DNA from: Callaeas wilsoni
Lineage: Eukaryota; Chordata; Aves; Passeriformes; Callaeidae
Assembly (NCBI GenBank): GCA_013398955.1
Contig: VWPU01006177.1
Span: 1-64,000, forward strand
Length of the DNA: 64,000 nt
Direction of reading: 5' to 3'
In this document: piece after piece, positions 51,449-64,000 of the stretch
How the letters are laid out: every line of letters starts with the position of its first letter
Numbering within the stretch: the stretch's first letter is position 1
The notes under the pieces: model-generated
Told to the model about the DNA's origin: nothing
What the model saw: only the letters and a program-made list of their open reading frames with translations
Databases searched by the model: none
Position numbers and translations under genes: made by a program

Positions 51449-54261
51449 CCTATGTGAGGACCTCCAGAGATGGTGTAGGGGAACAGAGATACAAGAGTGC
51501 TTCAATTTAGGAGGACCATTGCTTTAATTCCCACACCTGCTGAGTTTCTACAGCGTTTTGCACCTGGGTCAAACCAGACACCTGGAAAATGCAGTGGCAG
51601 CACTGCATCTGCAGTATCAAATGCTCATTTTCCATGTGAGCAAAGGAGTGTATAGGTCAATTCCAAAGGCAAAGCTGCACAATTAATACTCTTAGCCTCT
51701 GAACAAGCACATTAGAACACCTACTATTAGTAACCATGCCTATCTAAGAAGTGCAACTTCCAGCCACTCTTTCTGAGGAAAAGGAATCATCATTTTCACA
51801 TAGGTCTCATCCTCCCTTTCAAATGCGTCCTCTGATTTGGTCTCCATTAACAATACACAGCATCACTAATATTCCTTTCCTCCAGCAAATCAGAAAATAA
51901 TTAGATTGTTCATCTGCAATCACTCTTCCCATACATTTACATTCAGCCTAAGATGTTCTCTCACATCACACAACATGTAGACATGTGACGAGAGTCACCA
52001 GCTGACAGACTTCCTCAGGTAAACAAAGCTCACTAGACTTAACCATTTTTATTTTTCATTATTTGACTCCATATAGTGTTAAATTATCAACTAGAGTATT
52101 ATTTCTTCTTTCTTAAAATTCTTTCTTAAACAATTTCAAGAAAAGGTTTCTCCATCCAAAGTATACCATTATGACTGGCATTTTCTGTAACTATGGTAGA
52201 ACAAGAATCATCTTAAGCAAAAATATAGTATGTAATGAAAAAATTATTGCTGACATACAAAGCACACCCACAGGTTTTTAATGCAGTGTACTCTCAAAGT
52301 CACCAGCATGTGACAGTCACCAGAATGTGAAATTTCAGAATGTGAATCTGGTCCAGCTGGGACTCATGAGCTGGACAGGTCTGTCCACAGCCTGCTGAGA
52401 GAAGTGTACAAGGGTAAGTGCAGGTTCCTCTCTGGTGCAGCTCCACAAGGAGATCAACCAGACTGTTAGCCATGAGCATGCATGGTACAGGTGAGGGACC
52501 TTCAAAGGGCTGCTCCCTTTATCCTTTTACCTTACTTGGAAACAAAAAAAAGCACAAACAAAAAAAAGGAAATTGATCAAGTTTGTAACACTCCTAACTT
52601 TCTGCTACACTAATCCATGGGACTGAGATGTACTCAGGGAGAGGAAGAAGGAGAAAGGGAATCACCAGGTATTTGGTGGTGGAGAAAAACTTGGTCCAAG
52701 CATTGTTGGATGTACATATAGTTTTTGTCTCCTTGTTCAGATGTTGTTGAAACAGTAGACTTTAAAGAAAATGTCAATGAATCCTCATAAGCACTATACA
52801 TGACCTCTGGGGTAATTAGCAATCATTCAAAAGCAACAAGACTAAAGTGTTCTATTCTTTATTACTGTCAGCTCTTTTCTTGATCAGCATTTTAATAAAG
52901 ATGGTTCATTGCTAAGACAGTTTCATGAATCAGTCATAATTACATTCTGACATGCAGTGAATAGTAAAGCAAAACTAAATATCACTTCATCAACCTTTCT
53001 AACCTTTGTGCAAGTATTAACTGTAAATAATTTTTACACAATCTTACAACAGTAAATCTGCATATTTCTTAGCTTTGTACATATTCTACCCTAACTGAAT
53101 TTCCTGTGACCTATACCTGAAAAAAAACCCCCAACATTACAATCAGGAATAATTACTTATCTGGCATGGTATTCAGGTATTGCCTTTCACAGACCAAATT
53201 AACTTCAAGTAGAAAAGGCTATTTGTTCTACAAAACGGTGCAATGCTTTACAGGGTTAACTAAGGGTTTTTTTACAGTCTTTTCCCCTGTATTCTTCTGC
53301 AATAATGAAATATGGAAAATTGTTACAACAGCCTCAGCTACTTTATGCTTATCCCAATTGCAAACACTGTAACAAAACTAAACAAAAAAAACCCCAAAGA
53401 ACCAAACGAACAAATTTTGAGGAAAACTTTCTAAATGTCATCCAAGAATCCTGTACAATATCAAGGAAAGTAATCACTCTCAAGTGATTTGGGATAACAA
53501 ACATTTTACTTGTGAATTATTCTTCAGTGGACCTAGAGCACAAAGATCTGGGAAAAGAAATACCGCCAAATATAACTCTTTCAATCAATCTTTTTCTTAC
53601 ACTTGTGACAAGAACATTTACTGAAGAGTTTAGCAGAGATAAATTGAGAGGCAAAACTCATTCAGTGGAAGTTGCACAAGTTTACATTACAGCCTTCAAA
53701 ACTTTAACAACTAAGAAACCCCACTATTCTTGCTCCCACAAGGAACATACGATCTATTGTACAACTTTTCAATAACTTATTTTAATGTCTAGCTACAAAT
53801 CAGCTACCCCCTAAGAAGAGGAAAAATAGACAATTAACTTGTAAAATAATGGTGCATGAATAAAAAGAGAGACTCTTAAAATGTACTGTTCTGTGAATAG
53901 TATTTCAGATATTCAAACAAAAATGAAAGAATTCAGGAGGTACAGATGTGGCTGTGCTGGCTCGGAGACAAGTAGCCTCTCCTTTTTCCAGTCAGGGAAC
54001 AGAAGAATGGCAGAGTAAACTTCCATGCACTAAGAATTACACTGAACAGTGCTCCCCATTTCACATCACTTAGGAAAAAATCCTCCTTGCAGAATAAGAA
54101 TAAATACAAAAGGAAAAAAACCCACCTGCAAACCACAAATCACTGCATAACACCCAGTTTTGCTAAAGGACCAGTAATGACTGTAACTTTCAATCTCCTA
54201 ATAAGCAAGCTGTGGTGTTCTGTGAAAAACAAATGCCAAGAGTTCACGCTGAATTTATAAC

Positions 54262-54345
54262 ATGATGTTTCGTAAGCTAAGGGTCAAATTCACCCCAATA
54301 CATGTACTTCACTGGAATTATACCCTGGACGAAGTTATTTGTCTA
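54262..54345. mobile_element. Possible ancient SINE-like remnant
   Basis: AAGGGTCAAATTCACCCCAA and ACTTCACTGGAATTATACCC resemble phrases of an old reptile/bird interspersed repeat (AAATTC...CCC, ACTTCAATGGAATTACACCC). Weak assignment from memory. Confidence 0.25.
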
Positions 54346-54442
54346 GATTTCTTTTATGCTGTTGTTTTCCTTTTTAACATTTGATTTGTATTTCTTTTCC
54401 CAGTATTAGCCTTTGCTCCTGCCAGAACTGTTGGCAGGCAGG

Positions 54443-54494
54443 AAAAAAAAAAAAAAAAAAGAAAGAAAAAAAAAAAAAAGAAAGGAAAAAAAAA
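54443..54494. repeat. A-rich tract
   Basis: About 50 bp of A with a few G, in three long A runs. Low complexity. Confidence 0.95.
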
Positions 54495-57344
54495 GATATC
54501 CCTAAGAGACGAAACTGAATTTCCCAGAATAATAATAAAAAAAAAAGCGATTAAGATTTAAACAAAGGCTAAAGATGGCTTACGCTTAGCTCTGATGAGG
54601 TCCACTACCTCATTACCCACAACTGAAAACTTCTGATGCATTTTGTTTCAAGGGAATCCAAAAGTCCTTGCTGTAAAGCAGGCTGGGGGGTGCAGGTTCC
54701 ATTCACTCTTTCTGTATCACAACCATTATGTAAGAAGTATAAAACACTGCCTTTATGCTGCCAAACCACAATGACTCTTCTTACATCAAAGGGTTTTTGC
54801 CACTAGGGTTTTTTTTCTCTGAAATTTATTCAAGCCAAGGGCAGGGAGACAACAATTCATACGCGCTAATTACACCTAATTATCTATTCCTTTTTTTTCC
54901 CCTTTCCACCAGCTCCGGCCAGTGCTATTTGCTATCTGGGTTTCTCACAACCTCCCCTTGCCCTGTCCATCCAACTCAACAGCTAAGTCTTTGAAGAAAA
55001 CAGTTGTGGCTTCTTAGAATTTTAACAATATAAGGTTCAACTCAAATGAAATTATTCTATTATTAGTTTTGACACATTTATGTGTTAAATATGAAGGCCT
55101 CTTGGTTAATTTGGCAAATTCCTCACATCTCTTCACAACTAGAATTGCTGGTAACACCCTCTCTTGTAGGAGCTTCTCCTCATGCTTTCTTTTCATGATC
55201 TAAATGAAATGTTTATTGGATTAAAGTTCTTCTCTGCAGACCTCCACGGTGGCCTGTGACAAAGAGCTTAAAAGCTTTATTAATTGGCTCGGGCTTTTTA
55301 GGGGGAGGCAGGACCTCATTTCACATTACATCACAAGCAAACAGAACTGCCACATGTAATTAGACTAATTTACCCTGATACAGCAGGAATCAACTATTCC
55401 ATATCTATGATATGCTTTCATTTACTCATTTTAATCAAGGAGCAAACAAACCAAGCAAGAGCTCAGGAAATCCTAACAATTAAAGAAAGGGAGAAGGCAG
55501 GAAGCCTGGCACAGAGCTACAGTAGCAACTATTTCATCCTAAGATAAAGTTTTGATCTGCATCTAAATAAACTGTCTAGGAGAAGGTGTCTAAGACACAC
55601 ATAAAAGGTAAACAAACTGAACAGTTCATCCCTTGAGAACACAATAAAGCAATAGGAACATTACAAAATATTGTAACAGTTACGTGCTCTGAACTACAGA
55701 ATTCAAATAACCCTTGTGTTTAAATTTAACACACACACACAGAGGCTTAGAAGGCTGAATGCAGAAGGGATTGGTAGCTTCTAATCTGGCACCTTGCTTT
55801 CTATATACAACATTTTATTACTTGATAGTCTAACAAATTTATCAAACTAAAATTACCCAGAAATTATATGGATGTCCAAAAATACTTGCAGCACAAAACA
55901 CTTGCAATCATGCTGTATTTCCTATTTTTATTTATTCTATGTTTAATTAGGTACACTTCACAAAAGATGAGTACTTCTATTACTTGCACAGAGAGAGAAC
56001 AAGAACAAATGCTCCTTCTACTTAGGAGTTTGCTTGGTTACATACTAAGAAGGGAAACAAAAGGCCCAACATCTTCAGTAATGAAAAAGTCAATTGATAG
56101 GCGAAGCCATCACAATATCAAAGGCCTAATCCCTGCAATTCTGACTCAGGTGACAGTTCACAGGGGTCAGAGTGGCTGACACTGACCTCAAAAGCAGGTT
56201 TTAACTATTCAACATACTGAAAGCTGCTGGGCTATCACACCATTAGACTGGAACAAACTGACAAATCAATTTCATCAAGGAGATGACTTTTTTGGGAGAG
56301 GGAGGAGGAGAGAGGCAGATCCGCCACTCAACAAATCCCTGCATTTCTCACACAGGTGGTTGGACAAAAGCTGACTGCACCATCAAAGACATTTTATATC
56401 TACCAAATGCCTTTGTACAAAACTAACTCTCACAACTTCCTTAGGGGCAGCTCTAAATGTTTTTTAAACAAGTATTTTTCACGTTCTCAAACTAACCTAT
56501 TGAAAAGTGAAAACGCTTTTGAATTCCTCAGTTTCTTGCTTTGTAGGAAAGAGTATGTTTTAATTAAAACCACAGCCAGCAACATTCTAAATAAATAATC
56601 ATTAACTGATTTCAAAAAAGACAGGGCAATACAGCATATAAATAATGCATTGCTTTCTATTTGAGAGGAGTGTACAATGCTTACTGTTAAAAGTCATTTT
56701 AACCAAACAGTTTTAAAATAAATAATTATTTGGTCCCTAATAGCAGAAGGAAAAAAAAGAAGGGAAAAAAAGACGCTGAAAGTAATTTCATGTCCTACTG
56801 ACAACAGATTTCTGGCTGATTCCTCCTCTTTACTCAAAGCAAAATGCAGGTAGCTAACTTTTTTTTCTAAAATTTGGCCTTTTAAAGGTATACTCAGGCT
56901 ATGAAGGGCCTTAAAACTTTTTGACTTTCAGTTAAAACTTAGTGTAGTGCAAGTCTATTGCATGAAGAAAACCTGACAAAACGCAGAAGTTACATACTTG
57001 GTATTTCAACATGGCTTGACATTTTAAAGCTTCATGCTACACTTCCAGGAAGCCTTTGGAATCTCAAGAACTGCTCACTCAAGTTACAGACTCTACATAA
57101 CAAATTATTTGAGGAGCTTTCCTTCCTGATTTTCCAGAGAACGAAACATTGAACTAGCCACTGAATTAGAGTTAGGATTCCAGAACAGTTAAGAGTTGAT
57201 ATAAATGTCTTCATTAAATGTCTGCAAAAATTAAAATGTTGCCAAAATTACTGCCAAAACAATAAATTAAAGCATATTTTCTCTTTTCTTTTTTTTTTCC
57301 CTAAGAGTCTCATGTAATATCTTACATCAAGTTGTTAAAGATTA

Positions 57345-57695
57345 GTGCAATGTCGATCTGCTGGGGGGCGGGCAGGCTCTGCAGAGGATCTGGACAGGCA
57401 GGATCCATGGGCCAAGGCCAGTTGTGTGAGGTTCAACAAGGCCAAGTGCCGGGTCCTGCCCTTGGCTCCCAACAACCGCTTGCAGCTCTACAGGCTGGGG
57501 GCAGAATGGCTGGAAAGTTCCTCAACTAAAAAGGACCTGGGATTAAAATTTCTTCACCAAAAGGGTTTGTCAAGCATTGCAACAGACCACCCAAGGAAGT
57601 GACGGAGACACCATCCCCGGAGGAAAGATATGCAGATGTGGCACTTGGGGACATGGCTTAGTGGTGGACTTGGCAGTGATGGGTTAACGGTTGAG
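57345..57695 (+). mobile_element. CR1 fragment with internal deletion
   Basis: The 5' part translates as CR1 ORF2 ([21 protein letters not shown] frame shift of the usual FNKAKCRVL segment). It runs through GGTTCAACAAGGCCAAGTGC to AAAAAGGACCTGGG, then jumps to the 3' region GGAAGTGACGGAGACACCAT and GATGTGGCACTTGGGGACAT, GGGTTAACGGTTG. The sequence between is shorter than in intact CR1. Confidence 0.85.
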
Positions 57696-60224
57696 TACTG
57701 TGTCCCAAAGAATCACAGCCACAACGACAAACGGATCAATTCAGAGTTTTTCCCTGTTTATAAAAACTACCCCTTTCAGTTCCAGGATTCAAGAATCACT
57801 GAAAAAATACATCTCAAACCTTTAAACATTTCAAAAGAAGAGAACACTGGGATAAGATCAGAATTGAACAGGGGAGACACACAGGGCAGAAAAAGCTGCC
57901 AGTGGTGTTACTGACCTGCCCAATGACACAAACCTGGGGCTTTTATGTGGCCACCAGCTGTAGGACCTGAAGCTTTCATGTGGCTCTAAAAATTGGAACT
58001 TTTCATTTGCAAACTCATGTAACAGTCACTTGTTCCCAGTAATCTACCACCTAGAATGACAATACAGACAAACTTTGGAAGATAACTGTATCTTCCCCAG
58101 AGTGCTATTTCACCCTTTTGCTTATTCCACAGAAACTGGTTTTGCAGTTAACTTTGTAAGAAATAGGAACTCAAACACAGATACTGGAAATACATAGACT
58201 GAAGAAAATAAAAACAAAATTGAGGATGAACATGGGTAACTAGATCTAGGGAAGAAACCATCACTTTTGATCATCTGAAGACAAGAAAAGTTATTTGTGT
58301 AACAGTTACCCAGGGATCTAGAAATTATGTGTTCCACTGATGAGGAATGAAGAGCCTGAAATCTATTTCAAGTGAAGCATCTCTTCACAGAAATATACTG
58401 CCAATACTTTCCATTCATTTCACCTTCCCAAGGACATTTAAAGAAATTTGAAACTTCTGTGTTGAACTTGAACTACTTTTAGTGCTCAAGTCTTATTTTA
58501 AGATTTATGATCATAAAAGTTAATTACTGAAAAAAAACCAAACAAAACCAACCCACCTATTCACTCTCACTAAACTCCAAACAAAAGCCCTCTGGGAGGC
58601 TCTGAGCCCAGAGAAAACTAAGACAGGAGTTAGTCCCAGCTGTCAAAGCCAGTACCAGGGGACAGGTCAGATGAGACCGACTTTACCACAGACACACATG
58701 GCCTGGAGTGAGGGAAAGGTTGAGAAGACAGTAAATCAAATGTTTGCAAGCAACCAATGCAGTATTTTCCTTCATATTTTCAGGAAAATCCAAGAAGTAA
58801 TATTTACATTTCCTAGTCACAAAATTATGCAGAGCTGAGGCAGAAGCTACTTTATCCATTTACACCAATGTCATCACACAGATTCTACACACATCTGCAT
58901 TTCTCAAACCACCAAAGCCAGAGTATCAATGTAGTTCTATCCACACCTTTGTAACATAAGGATCAATCATTAAAATCTTACTCTGTAATACATTCCAGTG
59001 TTCTTTTTAAATGCTGACTTCTGCTGTATTGAATTAAAAATGTAGATTTCGATATTTTTAAATTAATAATTTTAATACCATCACCTTACCCTTCCACTTT
59101 CCAACCACAGTCAGAGAAGCATTTTGTGAATAATCTTCCTCTGATCCACCTTTTGGTCATTATGTCTTTGGGAAAGAATAATGTTATATTCGTAATATTT
59201 ATTAAAGTGACATTGAAAGCACATATAATTAGGGCAGTATTAAAACACTGCTGGGAAAAAGAACAATGACAGGAAATCCAGTATTTTAGAAAGGCCCTTG
59301 TGAATTCTGTTAAAATTTGCTTCTCCTTTCATTCATTATGATGATAATATTCATCTGCCTCTAGTCTGGGTTGTGCTACGTATTTCTTTTTGCAGTACTC
59401 CATTCTCTAGACTAAGCCACCTTTACCGCTTCTCTCAGCATTCCATACATTCCTTTCTAAAAATTTTTGATTACTTTCCCAATCCTGATGAGGTGTTCTG
59501 ATGCATAAACTACATTTCACATTTTTTTAATTCAGCTAGCTAAAAAAAGAAAAAAGGTAACTATAAATAAGCATACATGATAGGTATTCTTAAAGCCTGA
59601 TGATCAGTGAAATGAAAGAGCCTTATGTTTATCAGGGAGAAAACTAGGAGTCAACGAAGAAAGGCATATAGAAAAGAATGATTTGCCATGGTTGCTGCAT
59701 TTCAAAAAGCAAATGCATATGAAACGACTTCTTTTCTTGAAAATACCCTATGATTGGGAGCTCTCATCCAATGCAGCCAGCTACAAAATAAACCCCTTTC
59801 AAGAATCTGAAACAGAAGTGGTTGTTCATTTATTTTTATGTTCCTTACTTTTCTAACACCATCCAGGTAAGAATCACTCTCACTGGTAATCTCCCTGACT
59901 TCACACACAGTCATTCTGAGATGCACAGGAGTCCCATAATCATGTCAATGGCATATTAACTTTTAAACCTGGTACCTGTACAAATGTCAACATTAGATGG
60001 GATTTTCAAAGGTTCTTAGGCAATTAAACAATCTTATGATTCTGAAAGGGCCCACTGAAAATGCAAGGCACTGTCAGCTGCTTTACTGCTGACCACCTGA
60101 GCAGAAACATCCAATCAATGCATCAATTCAGCAATTCCAAATCTCCTATCACAAAGCCAAATCTACCTAACTCTGCCTTACAATTCTTTTATCCTAGATA
60201 CCAATATAGTTTATATTATTTATG

Positions 60225-60330
60225 TATTTAGTCTAGCAACACTTCTGTGAGGTAGGGAAACGCTGTTATTTCCATTTTACATGTCATGTCAATCCAGGCA
60301 GAGCAGGATATGAGAGCTGTACGTTAGCCC
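60225..60330 (-). mobile_element. MIR/L2-like remnant
   Basis: CTTCTGTGAGGTAGGGAAAC and TATTTCCATTTTACATGTCA resemble the reverse of the MIR core (CTGTGAGGTAGG...CCCCATTTTACAGATG). Confidence 0.35.
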
Positions 60331-61054
60331 TCAATAACATAACAATACAATTGTAGCTTGTGAATGAAAAATACCTGCAACTTGTCCAGAACTTAGAAGT
60401 GTCATTTCAGCTTATGTTCTTTTTAACAGTAAAATAAGCACCAATTGTGTTATTCACAGAGGAAGGATCCTACATTTTTAATTTAACTGAAGCAATTACA
60501 GTTTTTGACCTCCCACAACACAACATGCAGACTGAAGGAAGCTTGCTTCAGAGCCACTGCCTGTTGAACATTATGTGAAGCCTCACAAACAGCCATTCAA
60601 AAAACTACTTACACATAAGAAAGACCCAGAAACAAGGTAATTGAGGGGTACAGGACAAACCCTACTTTCCTTACATCAAAGAAACAGCAAGCTGTCCTAG
60701 CATTATAAATATTAAGATATCCACAAGTACAACACAGTATCAATGTTAGAGGGACACTGTGGTACACAGCATACAGGCACCAGCGTGACCAGGAAAGTCC
60801 AATCCAAACAAACACTTTCTGCTGCCTTTGTCATAATTTTTTGTCATACTAAAAATGTCCAGCTTTAAAAACATGTTAATTCTAGAAGGAAAAAGTGCCT
60901 TCTTGCCTTACCTTCAATTAGCTTTGCTCTAAATAGTTAAAGCAGAGATACATAATCTGGAAACTTGGATCAAAGCAATCCTCTACAAATCTTCTACAAA
61001 TTCATTAATAAAGCAGGCAAAACTGAAAAGCATTGAACAAGTGGCTCTCCTTAC

Positions 61055-61113
61055 CTTCAGCACAGCAATGAATGGTACAAAATTAGCCCTCTGAAGACCA
61101 TTTTTATAGAGAT
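61055..61113 (-). CDS. AFG1L: AFG1L coding exon (first in window; GLQRANFVPFIAVLK)
   Basis: This 59-bp exon lies between a TTTCAG acceptor and an AAG|GTAAGG donor. It starts with the last two bases of an Asp codon (phase 1 entry) and then encodes LYKNGLQRANFVPFIAVLK, an almost invariant AFG1-family segment just after the sensor-1 region. It ends on a complete codon. The exon that supplies the first base of the Asp codon is not found between 61114 and 64000, so the preceding intron is longer than 2.9 kb. Confidence 0.95.
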
Positions 61114-64000
61114 CTGAAAGAAAGGAAATCAGTATCATTTTGCTACTTAGTCTTAATAACGTCGGCTTGTCTTCTAGTCTAGCAAATAAAATTCAATGTT
61201 GCTAGAGACAGGAGGAGGAACAAAAGGCAGAAAAGGAGAGCTAAAATCCATTTCTCTTCTTTTACTGTATGAAAATTCAATACAATCTTAAGGAAGAAAG
61301 GAACACCCTGAGGAAGTGTGAAAAAGGCAGGGAGCAAAAAATGACTTAGATATCTAATGACATATAACTAATTCTAACAGAAGAAATTAGAGCAGCATCT
61401 GTTTTGAAGTGAGGATATAAAAAAATATTTGTAATGCTGAGTATACATTGGTATGGATTGTAAGGCCAAACTACGCAACTGCTATACCCAAGTATTTGGC
61501 AGAGTGCAAAAACCTCACATAAACTAAAAATACACAATTTGTCTTTACAAAGTCAGCATCATTCTTGCTCAGTGCACTGTGGTACATTTTCTCTTCTAGC
61601 AATTTTGCCGGGTACACCTCCTCTTCAAAAGTAAGAAAAAGGATCACCCCTAAGGCCAAAAATTGAAAATTAAATTAATATGTGAACTTAGGCAAAGTTG
61701 CTAAAAATACAACTGAATAAAGAAAAAAAAAGTATGTTATGTAGCAAAACGCAGATCTGCATCATCAAACAAAATACAAATTAACAAAAACAAACTGCAA
61801 AGCAGCATTTTTCACTTTACTTATCTCTATATATTTATACAACATAAGCTTTTCTTCTCTGGAAATTATCCAACTGCCCAACCAGTTCACAACAAAATTA
61901 CTTCTTCTTTGAAAACACAATCACTTAAAACTATATGATGAGCTGCTCTGTTTCATTAATATTTGGAAGCCTTATAAAAAGGCAGCATAGCACCTATAAC
62001 TGACAGAAGGAACGAATAAGAAAACACAGACAGCTGGCAGAGACATCACCAAAAGTCCACACAAAGCACATGCCAGGTTATGACTATCCCTTATATTCCC
62101 CATAAGGCCTGAAGGCTACAGCTACACTAAAGCTTTTATGCTTTACCAACACCTCACGGTGGACAGAAGATGCTGCATGCATGAGACTCCAGCAGGGCAC
62201 CTACAGAATGGTTTTCACAAAATTGGATATGTACACGGAAATGTTTAGAAAAATTATCAGTAAAAGTGATTCCACTACCCTAATTGCTAACAAAGATCTA
62301 GGAAGCCATATATCATGCTCATTCCCTACTCAGCAAATCAGGATTTGTTAAAATATATAGCAATCAATTGCATGTTTACTTGCAAAAATTAGTGAACATG
62401 TAACAGTAGTGTAAGACAGCTACTCTCATTAGTTCTTCTAGCTAATAGGGCTGTGAGCTTTGTATCATGTCTCTGTTTCGTGAGGATCATAAAAATAAAC
62501 AGCAATTTTGGTGGAGAAATGAAGCCAGGACTCCTCAAGTACAAGCTCTGTATTTCCCCGACATTCCCCTGGGGCAGGAGTTCAGCACAGTTACGTGTAT
62601 CACTAATGCTCAGCAGCTGGGCACATCTGCTCTCTAATGAAAAAGCCGCTTTTCCCCTTTGTATGCACAAGAAACAAATCTCTCCATTCAGTCTTAAACC
62701 TCAAAGTGGCATGTCACACTGCCCCAACTCCCTTTCCTGCAGGGGGATGTCAGACACACTGTGAGCATGCAGGAATAGCGACCAAAGAAGAGAGAGGCAT
62801 CAGTCAACACCTGGACTGTAACACAGCTTAGTTCTGGAGATGCTGTTCTTGACATTCTCTGGGGTACTTGATACAGGCGGATGTCTTTCAGGTTCATATA
62901 GTGACTTAATATACATTAAAAACACCCATACAACAACAAAGGTCACGAAACGACATCTCGATTTAAAACGTTGGCTACAATCCTCAAGTTATGATAAAAA
63001 ATTCTCCTGAACTTTAAAGAGCAGTGCTTCAAAAAACCCAAGGATGGCTCTCAAGTGAGTAAAGCATTCAGTCTATCTGTAGTCAACCCAACTACAGTAG
63101 TTACAATTTCATCTTGTTCACTCAAAAAAGGAAAATAAGCCAATGGGAAATTGTTTTCTCCCCTAATAAAAACATTTGGGTAGGTTTTTTTGGTTTTTAT
63201 TTTTTGCTAAGACAAAATTCATTGTAGAATTGCACATCGTTAGTGATTGTCTTTTACTCAGTTAATTTGGGTAGGAAAATAAATGGTAGTTACAGTTAAC
63301 AATTACGGTAACTCTTCAGTATTTGAAATTGATCAATCTGAAGTGTCATGGAAGTTTATGTATCATGCTAAGTAATAATGCTATACAATATAAACAATTT
63401 TTGTCCTCTACAAAAAATTACAGTTATTGCTCAGTTAAAACCCATACAGATTTGGGGACTTCGTAGAAGGATTTACTTAGCTAGTCACTAGAGGTGACTA
63501 GTCACTCTAAAAAAAGAGGTAGAATGGAAACAACTCTCCACTTAAGTAATTCCCTCAAACCAGCTTGTAAGAATGTAAGAATGTAATCTTGATAAGTGGC
63601 TCTCCTTCAAGATGGTGGACCAGATCTGCAAGTTTCTGAGTTAGAAACTGGGAAGGAACGTGATCTCATATCCCATCTTTTGCAGGATATGATCTTTTCC
63701 TATCCTTAAACACATTCAAAACAGGCAGTATTTTACCCCTCCTCAACTGCCCTGTCCCCAAATACCCTGTAGCTGGTTGGGATAGAGTAGAGGAGATCAG
63801 AAAACACAGAAGGTTTTGAGAGTTAGTGGAGGTAGGAACACTCTAAGTTTGAGATAAAGGAGGAGTAAGATGTAGTGAAAAACCTTTCTTCTTTAAGAAC
63901 AAGAAAAAGTGGGAGACAAGCTGGAATATCTCTGATTCTTGCAGACTAGAGAGTTCATTAGTATAAAATACTGTATGATAGAAATACAATTGTTTTGTAA
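61114..64000 (-). other. AFG1L intron, continues past right edge
   Basis: No AFG1L exon for the segment before the LYKNGLQR exon is found, so this is the 3' part of another intron. It contains an 8-bp inverted repeat (63481-63501) and a 63-codon minus-strand ORF (61471-61659) with weak exon-like borders. Confidence 0.75.

Larger units (their letters stand above)
45949..61054 (-). other. AFG1L intron, 15.1 kb
   Basis: Largest intron in the window, mostly AT-rich and unique. It contains the 21-bp tandem duplication at 46.6 kb, a repeated 65-bp block at 50.3 and 51.4 kb, an A-rich tract at 54.44 kb, a possible conserved element near 55.2-55.5 kb, a CR1 at 57.3 kb and a MIR-like remnant at 60.2 kb. 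No other gene is recognised. Confidence 0.8.
26283..61113 (-). other. AFG1L: AFG1L gene, 3' part (seven coding exons of a mitochondrial AAA+ ATPase)
   Basis: Seven minus-strand exons splice in phase into about 233 residues that match the C-terminal half of vertebrate AFG1L (LACE1), a roughly 480-residue protein. The family is known as a mitochondrial AAA+ ATPase related to yeast Afg1, linked to turnover of respiratory-chain subunits and to protein quality control. Visible family landmarks, in order, are GLQRANFVPFI, YYLTSEADVEAVMDKLFDE, KVQGREL, FEELC followed by PLGASDYLE, RRFITLID and EQYWNDGD just before the stop. The mitochondrial presequence, Walker A, Walker B and sensor 1 are encoded upstream, beyond position 64000. 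Introns are 15106, 3462, 256, 12896, 1676 and 734 bp, all GT-AG. No frameshift or internal stop is seen, so the gene looks functional. Identification rests on remembered family sequence, not on a search. Confidence 0.95.

Noticed and set aside
63481..63501. CTAGTCAC/GTGACTAG inverted repeat
   Set aside because: Eight-base arms are expected by chance in 64 kb.
1..64000. A novel multi-gene system or mobile defence-type cassette
   Set aside because: The window is ordinary vertebrate gene plus intergenic DNA. No clustered unknown genes, arrays or intact transposons are present.

Overview
This looks like a bird nuclear genome, seen as one intron-rich, AT-rich vertebrate window. The main evidence is the interspersed repeats. 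There are about nine copies of CR1, the dominant avian LINE, with reverse-transcriptase fragments and the family's 3' end ending in ATTCTATGAT-like octamers. A few old MIR/CORE-SINE-like remnants are also present, and there is nothing resembling Alu or L1. The genus cannot be told from the sequence. Two ambiguous bases (3576 and 8332) point to a draft assembly.

The only protein-coding gene I can support is the 3' half of AFG1L (LACE1, mitochondrial AFG1-like AAA+ ATPase) on the minus strand. Seven coding exons at 61113-61055, 45948-45866, 42403-42333, 42076-41976, 29079-28939, 27262-27149 and 26414-26283 join with consistent reading phase, all with GT-AG introns, and end in a TAA stop. The 5' exons (mitochondrial presequence, Walker A and B) lie beyond the right edge. 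About 5.4 kb past the stop, two AATAAA signals 14 bp apart (minus strand, 20898-20903 and 20884-20889) could end a long 3' UTR that would include a CR1 copy.

The left edge (1 to about 330) is a CpG island with two identical 14-bp CCAAT-box repeats 42 bp apart. In vertebrates FOXO3 follows AFG1L in the same orientation, so this is probably the promoter of FOXO3 transcribed leftward out of the window. That is a synteny inference, because no FOXO3 coding sequence is visible. The 26 kb between the two genes holds CR1 copies, a short CpG-rich patch with a CTCF-like motif (about 12.5-12.7 kb) and repeat-free stretches that may be enhancers.

The large introns are mostly featureless AT-rich sequence. 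The main exception is a CpG island at about 35.4-35.6 kb inside the 12.9-kb intron. On the AFG1L strand it carries a TATA box, a short ORF and a splice donor, so it could be an internal promoter. Another point of interest is a competing splice donor 4 bp past the donor of the 42.3-kb exon; its use would create an immediate premature stop. I found no RNA genes, CRISPR arrays, prokaryotic features, intact transposons or evidence of a novel multi-gene system.
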